This document shows, in pieces, positions 8,055 to 14,232 of a DNA stretch of 14,457 nucleotides (positions are counted from its first letter, which is position 1; each line of letters begins with the position of its first letter). A program made the translations under genes and the position numbers. Where the stretch lies: contig JBMFXG010000053.1 of NCBI GenBank assembly GCA_049964535.1, positions 1-14,457 of the forward strand, read 5' to 3'. The stretch comes from JAJYZP01 sp049964535 (GTDB taxonomy: Bacteria; Actinomycetota; Acidimicrobiia; Acidimicrobiales; Acidimicrobiaceae). Below the pieces are notes generated by a model. The model was not told where the DNA came from. It saw only the letters and a program-made list of their open reading frames with translations, and made no database searches.

Positions 8055-9389
8055 TCACCCTCTCTTCACATCGATTTCTAAAGACCCATTCCACACCTTC
8101 ACGACTCCGCCGTCGATCAGGCCAAACACCTTCCCGGTAAGGCTATGCCCTACGTAGGGGCTATTCTGCGACAAAGAGGCTATCTCAGTACTCTGCAAAG
8201 TCCAACACTTCCACGGATCCACGACAGCAATATCCGCTCGGAGACCGACCCGTATGCCACCGGAACGTCCCAGGAGCCTCCTAGGGCCATCCGCCAAGAG
8301 TTGGAAGACGCGTCCCACCACCTGATGATCTCTCTCAACAGAATCATCCCCGAGCACGTCCGACCGTGCAAGCAAAGCCGTCAGCGTCGCAGAGAAGGCA
8401 CTCTGCATTCCTATTAACCCAAACGCCGCCTCAGCGAAGGAGGTGTTCTTCTTCGATGACGCGTGCGGGGCATGATCAGTGGCAACAACATCGAACCAGC
8501 CCCGTAGCGCTGCATCAACGAGCTGAACCCGAGAGCTCTCCGATCGAAGGGGAGGATTCACTTTGTAGTTCGTGTCTTCAAAACGCAGATGCTCATCACT
8601 GAACAGAAGATGATGAGGCGTCACCTCAGTAGTCACACCCGCCCTCCCTCTAGCTAGAGCCTCGACTGTCAACAAGGACTCCGGAGCTGAGAGATGCATC
8701 AAATGCAGCCGACCACCGACCTCCCGCTGAAGAACGAGGTCACGCGCCACGACTACCGACTCCGCACTCTCCGGCATCCCCACCATACCGAGCTCGTGGG
8801 CCACGACACCGGCATTCACATACCCTGGCGACCCTAACGATGGATCCTGCGCATGCTCAGCCACGATTACTCCGAGACGCTGGCTCCAACTCAGCGCATC
8901 CTTCATCAACAGCGCAGAGGGAACAACCGATCCATCATCGCTAAAAACCTCAACACCACAGTCCCAGAGCGACCGAAAATCGACGAGCCACTCTCCTTCA
9001 CGCTCCATAGTTACACACGCCGCCTGAATCACTTCAACCGGAAGATTACGAAAGAGCTCCCGAGCTTGGAATACTCGCTCCACCCGATCAACCGGAGGAT
9101 CGGTGTTGGCTAACGCCACAGCGGTCGTAAAACCACCGAGAAGGGCGCTACGAGTAAGAGCCTCAGGACTCTCGTCAAGCCCAGCCCCCGGCAGTCGCGT
9201 GTGCGTATGGAGATCAACGAAGGAAGGCCCAATCCAAAGCCCGCTGCAGTCGAGCTTCCTCAACGAGGCAGGTCCCTTCTCCCCCGCTCCTACGGCCTCG
9301 ATCCGATCGTCGACGATCACGACGTTCACCGGACCTCTCGAGGGCTGGCTGGCCAAAATGGCGTCAACGAGAACCAAACCATCCGCCAT
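8055..9389 (-). CDS. pyrC: Dihydroorotase, type I
   Basis: PyrC cyclises carbamoyl aspartate to dihydroorotate. The 444-residue amidohydrolase has a leading beta-sandwich (residues 1-55) and a TIM barrel with DLHTHTRLPG (metal ligands His61 and His63, substrate Arg65), ANTDPP (Asn95), FSDDG (probable metal ligand Asp151), AEH (His179), LMHLSA (His232) and ATDHAPH (Asp305, His309). The signature is HTHTRLPG where most type I enzymes have HVHLREPG. Length and the early DDG motif place it with type I (class IB-like), which in some bacteria works as a complex with aspartate transcarbamoylase. The start is ATG 9389, with TGGAGGGG at about eight-base spacing. It is the first gene of the operon here; pyrB is not upstream. 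Confidence 0.95.
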   Translation of the reverse strand: MADGLVLVDAILASQPSRGPVNVVIVDDRIEAVGAGEKGPASLRKLDCSGLWIGPSFVDLHTHTRLPGAGLDESPEALTRSALLGGFTTAVALANTDPPVDRVERVFQARELFRNLPVEVIQAACVTMEREGEWLVDFRSLWDCGVEVFSDDGSVVPSALLMKDALSWSQRLGVIVAEHAQDPSLGSPGYVNAGVVAHELGMVGMPESAESVVVARDLVLQREVGGRLHLMHLSAPESLLTVEALARGRAGVTTEVTPHHLLFSDEHLRFEDTNYKVNPPLRSESSRVQLVDAALRGWFDVVATDHAPHASSKKNTSFAEAAFGLIGMQSAFSATLTALLARSDVLGDDSVERDHQVVGRVFQLLADGPRRLLGRSGGIRVGLRADIAVVDPWKCWTLQSTEIASLSQNSPYVGHSLTGKVFGLIDGGVVKVWNGSLEIDVKRG

Positions 9390-9477
9390 CGGCGCTACCC
9401 CTCCAGACGTCGCGAGACACGCTATCTCAAGCGTCGACCACGAAAAGCGTTCACTGATAGTAGCTCGCTCAAGCTAA

Positions 9478-9495
9478 ACCTTACGAGCACCTTAC
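9478..9495 (-). repeat. Tandem GTAAGGT half-sites upstream of pyrC
   Basis: On the minus strand GTAAGGT occurs twice with start-to-start spacing of 11 bases, about one helical turn, roughly 90-106 bases before the pyrC ATG. Direct repeats with one-turn spacing are typical of binding sites for tandemly bound regulators, such as winged-helix response regulators. Two seven-base copies could also be chance. No regulator is encoded in the window. Confidence 0.35.
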
Positions 9496-9548
9496 AATAC
9501 GCCAGATAGAAACTCGCTCGGCACTAACAAGGGCACCTCACAAGATAA

Positions 9549-9599
9549 CTATAAGAAGAGACATCCACTCGCCCGAACAGAAGGAGTCGCTAACGACAT
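9549..9599 (-). CDS. Possible 16-codon leader peptide upstream of pyrC
   Basis: ATG at 9599 follows GTGGAGG at nine-base spacing and opens a frame of 16 codons (MSLATPSVRASGCLFL) ending at TAG 9551-9549, about 160 bases before pyrC. The SD is one of the better ones in the window, which is why it is listed. There is no codon run of the classical attenuator kind and no clear terminator between it and pyrC. It may be a regulatory uORF or may be chance. Confidence 0.25.
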   Translation of the reverse strand: MSLATPSVRASGCLFL

Positions 9600-9755
9600 C
9601 AGCAAATGCCTCCACGATCGATAGCACGAAAGCTAGAAAGCAACCGACCACTACTCAGATCAGCGAGAGCAAGGCGCCCCAATCAGCAATCAACGTCTCC
9701 GCACTCCCCCCTTGAACCCAAGCCCAAGCTCACATAATTAACTAGACACAAAACA

Positions 9756-9782
9756 AATGGGCGGCACCGAGTGCCGCCCATT
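9756..9782 (-). terminator. Intrinsic terminator of the oxidase operon
   Basis: A 12-base-pair stem (core TGGGCGGCAC paired with GTGCCGCCCA) with a three-base loop is followed on the minus strand by TTTGTTTTG. The T-rich tail lies only on the minus-strand side, so it terminates leftward transcription coming from the oxidase genes. It falls 19 bases after the stop of the small membrane protein gene, placing that gene inside the oxidase transcription unit. Confidence 0.9.
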
Positions 9783-9800
9783 CCAGCGAAACGCTACCCA

Positions 9801-9923
9801 TCATCTATTGATAGGACGCTTCCGAACGAAGAAACCGTACAGAACCGATCCCACAAAAATAGGGATCAATATCAGATAGGTCAAATCCGCTCCAGACTGA
9901 GTATGAACGATAGTACCCAGCAA
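9801..9923 (-). CDS. Small single-helix membrane protein, candidate oxidase subunit
   Basis: This 40-codon frame starts at TTG 9923 and ends at TGA 9803-9801. An AGGAGGAGG SD stands about five bases before the TTG, the strongest ribosome site in the region. The product has a short polar N-terminus (about 1-13, including HTQSGAD), one hydrophobic span from about Leu14 to Phe32, then a basic tail RKRPINR, predicting outside N-terminus and inside C-terminus. It lies 88 bases past the subunit III stop and just before the intrinsic terminator. Tiny one-helix subunits are known in other heme-copper oxidases (subunit IV of Paracoccus aa3, subunit IIa of Thermus ba3). I do not recognise this sequence as a named family; the link to the oxidase is inferred from position and topology. 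A TATATT at 9954-9949 could be a -10 for separate expression, but no matching -35 was found. Confidence 0.68.
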   Translation of the reverse strand: MLGTIVHTQSGADLTYLILIPIFVGSVLYGFFVRKRPINR

Positions 9924-9966
9924 AACAACCTCCTCCTTCCGCTCCTCAAATATAGCGAAGATTCAA

Positions 9967-10000
9967 GTGCCTGCAGTGAGCTCTCACGCACTGCAGGCAC
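9967..10000 (-). terminator. Hairpin after subunit III, without T tract
   Basis: A perfect 12-base inverted repeat, GTGCCTGCAGTG and CACTGCAGGCAC with a ten-base loop, starts 11 bases after the subunit III stop. On the minus strand it is followed by TTGAATCTTC, not a run of T, so it is a poor intrinsic terminator. It may protect the 3' end of the oxidase mRNA from exonucleases, or partly attenuate expression of the small gene beyond it. Confidence 0.6.
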
Positions 10001-10011
10001 GACTTGCGCTC

Positions 10012-10662
10012 CTAGGCGATCACGTAATAGATCACAAAGAACACAATACTCAAGAGAGCGAAGAAGTTCATGTAGAACCCGAGTCCCTCAAGATTAGCTC
10101 TAAAGCTCTCGGCAGCCGGAAGACTCGAAAGCCCTAGACCACCGTCTTGCGCAAACTCACGCTTCGCTCGAATTGATTTCACAAGGAGCGTCTCAATCCA
10201 GTACGCAATCAAGATCAAGACCACCGCATTCACTGGTGCGAATGCAATGTATACCCCTGCGTATCCGCTCGTAGACGGTGTGAACGGGAGTCTCGTCAAC
10301 GACCAAATCTGAAATCCTGCGGAGAGCAGGATCAGAAATAGCGAGAAGACAGCCGAAACTTGCCAGTCCACCACACCACCCTTGCGAAGCCTACGAGCTC
10401 CAAGGGAGTTCGACACCGCCGCAACGATAGCCATTACTACGATCAGTGTACCCAAGATCGCCGAAGCAGTAACGCCACCTGGATCCCAAGCATTGTTCGA
10501 ATTCAACGACCGCAAGTAAAAGTAAGCAAACGCAATACCACCGTAAGCAGTAGCTGTAACAGCAACCGCAGAACGGGAGGCAGTCCACAAGCCACCTAAC
10601 GACGCATCGTGATAGTACGCCTCTTCATCGATAACTGGCTTCTCATCCAAGTTTGCAGCCAT
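10012..10662 (-). CDS. Heme-copper oxidase subunit III
   Basis: A 216-residue membrane protein encoded directly after subunit I (TAA immediately followed by ATG). Five hydrophobic helices are visible at about residues 30-53, 63-86, 98-120, 134-160 and 194-215, with a soluble N-terminus of about 28 residues and a loop of about 30 residues before the last helix. Size and position fit a cytochrome c oxidase subunit III of the five-helix kind that lacks the first two helices of the mitochondrial form. It contains no metal site; subunit III stabilises proton uptake by subunit I. Sequence identity to named families is not strong by eye, and the call rests on topology plus operon order II-I-III. Helix 2 ends in the basic GARRLRKGG loop. 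A GGAAGTGAGAG stretch at the end of the subunit I gene may serve as SD. Confidence 0.8.
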   Translation of the reverse strand: MAANLDEKPVIDEEAYYHDASLGGLWTASRSAVAVTATAYGGIAFAYFYLRSLNSNNAWDPGGVTASAILGTLIVVMAIVAAVSNSLGARRLRKGGVVDWQVSAVFSLFLILLSAGFQIWSLTRLPFTPSTSGYAGVYIAFAPVNAVVLILIAYWIETLLVKSIRAKREFAQDGGLGLSSLPAAESFRANLEGLGFYMNFFALLSIVFFVIYYVIA

Positions 10663-12591
10663 TTAACTCTCACTTCCCACTACGACGGGATCGAGATCCG
10701 CAATTGGACCGGCATTTGGGTTACCGTACTCATACGGACCTGACAACACAACCGGGATCCGCTCGAAGTTCTCCGCCGGAATCGGAATGTTGACCTGCCA
10801 CTCCATACCGCGCGATTCCCAAGGATTCTTGGGGCTTGCTGGTCGGGAGACGACCAACTGCCAAACGTAGGTTACTACGAAGAACGCCAAGGAGAGCCCT
10901 AGGACGTACGAAGAGATAGTCACCCACTGGTTCAGTCCTTGCAACCTCGTCGCGTACTCAAATACTCGCCGTGGTTGGCCAAGGAAGCCAACGATGAAGA
11001 GCGGAATAAACGTCGAGTTGAAAGCTATAAACATCGACCAGAAGTGAATCTTGCCGAGCTTCTCCGAAAGCTTTATACCGAAGACAAGCGGTGTGTAATA
11101 GTACACGGCACCCATGACTGCAAACATCAACTGACCCATAATGGTGAAGTGGAAGTGAGCCATAACGAAGAAGCTTCCGTGGATCAATGCGTCCACAGGA
11201 ACGTCAGAGTTATAGACGCCAGTAATTCCACCCCAGAGGAAGTTGAAGAAGACTGCCAACATGAAGAGCATTGGAACTGTGAACCGAACCCGAGCACGCC
11301 AGATAGTTCCCATGCCTACCAGATAAAGGAATCCAGTCGGAATAGAGATCAGCTCAGTCGAGAGCATGAACAGCGGTCGCATATCAGGATTGATACCCGA
11401 GTTGAAGAGGTGATGCTGCCAAACGAAGAAGCTGAGAACAGCAACACCGATCATCCCTGCAGCCGATGTCTTGTACGCGAAGATCGGCTTACGACAGAAG
11501 ACCGGAAGGATCTCCGTCGTCAAAGCAAATCCCGGCAGAGCTAGCAGGTATACCTCAGGGTGACCGAAGAACCAGAAAAGGTTCTCCCAGAGAAATGGAC
11601 TTCCCCCGTGCTCCCCGTAGAGCATCGATGTCTGAACGGCACGGTCAAGGCCCAAGACATACAGACCATCGATCAACACTGGCACCGAGAGAAGCATCGT
11701 GAACGCAGTCGTGATCATACCCCAAGCGAAGACCGGCATCCGACTCCAGCGCATTCCTGGCGCCCGATAGTTGATGATCGTTGCCACCATGTTTATGGAA
11801 GCGAGAATCATCGAGAAACCCATCATCGCGAAGCCATAGAGGTAGCCGTCCTGCCCAACACCACCTTGGATCGAAAGCGGAGCATAGCCAGTCCAACCGG
11901 TCTGGAAGCCACCCTCCCAAAGTGCAGACAACAACGCAAAGAAGGCTGGAATCGTAAACCAGAAAGAGGCAGCCTCAAGGCGAGGGAAAGCCATCTTCTT
12001 AGAACCGATCATCAACGGGACCAAGAAGTTTCCAAAAGGACCCATCACGATCGACGTCATCATCATCATCATCATGGTTCCATGCTCACCCACCACTTCG
12101 ATGTAGGTTGCAGGCCCCCAGATATGATAGGTCGGCGATAGAAGCTCCGTTCGGATAGCCAGAGCAAGCAATCCGCCGATGAAGAAGTAGAACATCATGC
12201 CAACCAGATACTGCTTACCGACGACCTTATGGTCGGTCGAGTAAGAGAAGTACTCCATGAAGGGATACTTGTCCTTCTTCTCCGCTAACGGAACTTCGCG
12301 TCCCCAGAGCTTCGCTATTGGATAGTTCAAGGCACCGAGTCCCGCAAACCATCCAACCGTTCCAAATATAAATCCCAACAACATCGCAGGATCATTCGAT
12401 CCGCTATTGACTATCGAGGCGTAGTGGCCGGCAATAGCATTACCTAACCAGTGTCCGAAGAGATAGCCAATCGCAGCCGCGATCGTACCTGTGATGAAGT
12501 TGAGCCGATACCGACTGCTCGGTGAGGCAGAAGCCCCACCAGCGTCGCCCGACCGACCTACGCCGGTCGATTGCGACATGTCAATCGCCAT
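10663..12591 (-). CDS. Heme-copper oxidase subunit I (cytochrome c oxidase), N-terminally extended
   Basis: The catalytic subunit reduces O2 to water at a heme-CuB centre in the membrane. All histidines are present: His170 in EHGTM and His481 (low-spin heme), His479 in AHFHF (high-spin heme), and CuB ligands His344 in GHPEVY and His393-His394 in WQHHLF. Tyr348 can form the His-Tyr cofactor. The family core begins near residue 115 (STDHKVVGKQYLVG). Before it are two extra hydrophobic helices (about 31-55 and 69-92), giving 642 residues and about 14 helices instead of 12. Aligned by eye, the D-channel entrance Asp is Lys199, the nearby Asn is Glu206, and the K-channel Lys is Leu422, while Glu346 is kept. 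Six Met codons (173-178) follow the His170 region. The start is ATG 12591, with GGAAGGA about seven bases upstream. The 64 bases before it hold nothing evident. Confidence 0.96.
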   Translation of the reverse strand: MAIDMSQSTGVGRSGDAGGASASPSSRYRLNFITGTIAAAIGYLFGHWLGNAIAGHYASIVNSGSNDPAMLLGFIFGTVGWFAGLGALNYPIAKLWGREVPLAEKKDKYPFMEYFSYSTDHKVVGKQYLVGMMFYFFIGGLLALAIRTELLSPTYHIWGPATYIEVVGEHGTMMMMMMTSIVMGPFGNFLVPLMIGSKKMAFPRLEAASFWFTIPAFFALLSALWEGGFQTGWTGYAPLSIQGGVGQDGYLYGFAMMGFSMILASINMVATIINYRAPGMRWSRMPVFAWGMITTAFTMLLSVPVLIDGLYVLGLDRAVQTSMLYGEHGGSPFLWENLFWFFGHPEVYLLALPGFALTTEILPVFCRKPIFAYKTSAAGMIGVAVLSFFVWQHHLFNSGINPDMRPLFMLSTELISIPTGFLYLVGMGTIWRARVRFTVPMLFMLAVFFNFLWGGITGVYNSDVPVDALIHGSFFVMAHFHFTIMGQLMFAVMGAVYYYTPLVFGIKLSEKLGKIHFWSMFIAFNSTFIPLFIVGFLGQPRRVFEYATRLQGLNQWVTISSYVLGLSLAFFVVTYVWQLVVSRPASPKNPWESRGMEWQVNIPIPAENFERIPVVLSGPYEYGNPNAGPIADLDPVVVGSES

Positions 12592-12655
12592 AGTTCATTC
12601 CTTCCATAAGGTTCAACAGCAATTTGTTAACAGTTCGTCTCAGCACCGAAAGCTA

Positions 12656-13549
12656 CTAGCCCTGCGATGAGTTGAAATACTGTCCGCCGACGACGTTATC
12701 CTTAGGTAGATAGCTCGTCGAAAACTTCGGCAACAACTTCGTCAACGAAGCATTCTGGGCCTCCATCGAGTGCGCCCAACTGTAGAAGCTACTCTGAGAG
12801 ACCACATGCCCGTAGTTGTACATGGCGCCGTGCCAGATACCACAGAGCTCGTCACACCGAACCACAAACCTTCCAGTTTGCAGCGTCTTGGTGTAGGCAA
12901 CGTTGTTGACCTCCGGGTTTGCATCGGCCTTGACTCCGAGCTGATAGGCCCAAAAGTCGTGGATGACGTCCAAAGAGGTCACGTCGAACTGAATCTCCGT
13001 ATTGACAGGAAGATTGATCGAGGTCGTCTCCATGCCACCAAACTGTGGCCACCGATAGGTAAAGCGCCACTGCTGAGCAATAACCTGAACCACCAGGGTA
13101 TGTCCAGCATTATTCGGCTTCCAGATCGGCGAAGGGCCTTCACCCACACCGGCACCAGCGGGAGCAATGAGCTCATAGGTACCGAACGCAGCCAGGCCGA
13201 TGACCAAGATTCCAGTGAGCGTATACCACGTTGCCTGGATCTTCCGATTTCCCTTGACGTAGTAACCATCTTCATGGGTTCCCTTGTCTCGGAACATGAT
13301 GAGTGAATATCCGCCGTAGATCCAGACCATGAACAGAACCGGAACCGACAGCACCGTCAAGACCTTGAAGTCAAAGACCTGACCGGCAGCGGTCGATGTC
13401 ATAAAGCCCGGAGCCATATGCGGACCCCAAACAAACCATACGACGATATCACCGATTACCGACGCCACGAACCAAGCTGCGAAAATTCGTCCACCATGCT
13501 TGCGAGCTTCCGCCGCTGGAGAACCGACTTCGTCTGACTTAATCGCCAT
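12656..13549 (-). CDS. Cytochrome c oxidase subunit II with CuA site
   Basis: Subunit II receives electrons from a periplasmic donor through the binuclear CuA centre and passes them to subunit I. The 297-residue product has hydrophobic helices at about 21-42, 62-86 and 107-130, then an outer cupredoxin domain. The CuA ligands are complete: His197 in DVIHDFW, Cys232, Glu234, Cys236, His240 and Met243 in CDELCGIWHGAM. WRFTYRWPQFGG (about 161-172) matches the aromatic electron-entry segment of the family. There is no lipoprotein Cys at the N-terminus and no fused cytochrome c domain, so a separate donor is needed. Three helices rather than two is slightly unusual. The ATG overlaps the preceding stop as TAATG, indicating coupling to the cupredoxin-like gene. 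Confidence 0.95.
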   Translation of the reverse strand: MAIKSDEVGSPAAEARKHGGRIFAAWFVASVIGDIVVWFVWGPHMAPGFMTSTAAGQVFDFKVLTVLSVPVLFMVWIYGGYSLIMFRDKGTHEDGYYVKGNRKIQATWYTLTGILVIGLAAFGTYELIAPAGAGVGEGPSPIWKPNNAGHTLVVQVIAQQWRFTYRWPQFGGMETTSINLPVNTEIQFDVTSLDVIHDFWAYQLGVKADANPEVNNVAYTKTLQTGRFVVRCDELCGIWHGAMYNYGHVVSQSSFYSWAHSMEAQNASLTKLLPKFSTSYLPKDNVVGGQYFNSSQG

Positions 13550-14232
13550 TACTTCACCACCTGCACAAATCCAGCCATGTATCCAAGGTTCTGCATCGGG
13601 CCACCATTACCCGTCAGAAAACCAAGACCACAAGGTACGAAGCACTGCCAACGATAGTTATGCGTAGTGTTTCCCGAGTAGAACGTGAACTGAATCGTGT
13701 TGTGAGCCTCCGAGAGGTTACATGGACCCACGTTACAGAAGTTCTTGGCATTGCCGTTGACTCCATAGAGCGGAACCGTTACTCCCAACTGAGGAACCAC
13801 AAACGTGTGCGCTACACCGTTTCCGGCCGAGCTGTTAATGAGCGACACTGGTGTGCCGTTCAAACTCACTGCTCCACCTTGAACGCCTTGCACCTTACCC
13901 CAGACCTCATTGCGGAGCGGACCACCGCTATCGTACTCATAGATCGTCATATGGACGTGAGTACGCTCTGGGACCTTAAATATTGTCGTCTGATGATACA
14001 CACCCTGTGCATCACGAACCCAGTATCCAACCCAAGTCGGATGAGGGCCAACACCAACGGCACCATCGACCTGCATCACCACATTCACCGTATTAGGTTG
14101 CGATGATGCCGCCGTGGCCGCAATTGCTGGCGGGCTGGAACGAAGGTAGCCGAAGACTGCGAAAAGTATGACACCAATCGCAATGGCAAAACCTACGAAC
14201 ACAAACCCTGCCCGTGCTCCTTTCGACAACAT
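13549..14232 (-). CDS. Membrane-anchored CuA/cupredoxin-like protein
   Basis: This 227-residue protein opens the oxidase operon. Residues 9-29 form one hydrophobic signal-anchor, followed by an Ala/Ser-rich linker and an outer beta-rich domain with few charges. The segment with His142 (AHTFVVPQLGV) resembles the first CuA His region of the subunit II next door (IHDFWAYQLGV), and WQCFVPCG (Cys197, Cys201) resembles its CxExC. No His follows where CuA or type 1 copper needs one, but Met213 and Met219 do. Two further cysteines (166, 171) could form a disulfide. It may be a degenerate subunit II-like domain, a copper chaperone, or an unusual copper electron carrier; I do not recognise a named family. 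The start is ATG 14232 with AAAGGGGG two to three bases upstream, a short spacing. Co-translation with subunit II (TAATG) ties it to the oxidase. Confidence 0.8.
   Translation of the reverse strand: MLSKGARAGFVFVGFAIAIGVILFAVFGYLRSSPPAIAATAASSQPNTVNVVMQVDGAVGVGPHPTWVGYWVRDAQGVYHQTTIFKVPERTHVHMTIYEYDSGGPLRNEVWGKVQGVQGGAVSLNGTPVSLINSSAGNGVAHTFVVPQLGVTVPLYGVNGNAKNFCNVGPCNLSEAHNTIQFTFYSGNTTHNYRWQCFVPCGLGFLTGNGGPMQNLGYMAGFVQVVK

Larger units (their letters stand above)
9390..9755 (-). promoter_or_regulatory. Leader and presumed promoter region of the pyr operon
   Basis: This 366-base stretch lies between the oxidase operon terminator and pyrC. I find no long reading frame, tRNA or recognisable riboswitch. 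It must hold the promoter of pyrC-carA-carB-pyrD-pyrF because a terminator closes the upstream operon, but no convincing -35/-10 pair with standard spacing stands out. An AT-rich segment lies at about 9731-9760. Visible elements are a short SD-preceded frame (9549-9599), two copies of GTAAGGT 11 bases apart (9478-9495), and an imperfect 17-base direct repeat beginning GAGCGAG at 9519-9503 and 9470-9454 (reading on the minus strand). Their regulatory role is inferred only from position. Confidence 0.5.

Noticed and set aside
9690..9720. GGTTCAAG resembling a tRNA T-loop on the minus strand
   Set aside because: No acceptor, anticodon or D-arm pairing could be built around it.
9390..9755. Possible remnant of pyrB upstream of pyrC
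   Set aside because: All three minus-strand frames are broken by many stops and no aspartate transcarbamoylase motif is visible.
10939..11544. 201-codon plus-strand frame antisense to subunit I
   Set aside because: Composition is rich in Glu, Arg, His and Asn as expected from the reverse of a membrane protein gene; no SD and no recognisable domain.
11560..12141. Plus-strand frame with a run of His residues antisense to oxidase subunit I
   Set aside because: The His run is the complement of the six Met codons of subunit I; the frame is low-complexity, highly charged and has no family resemblance.
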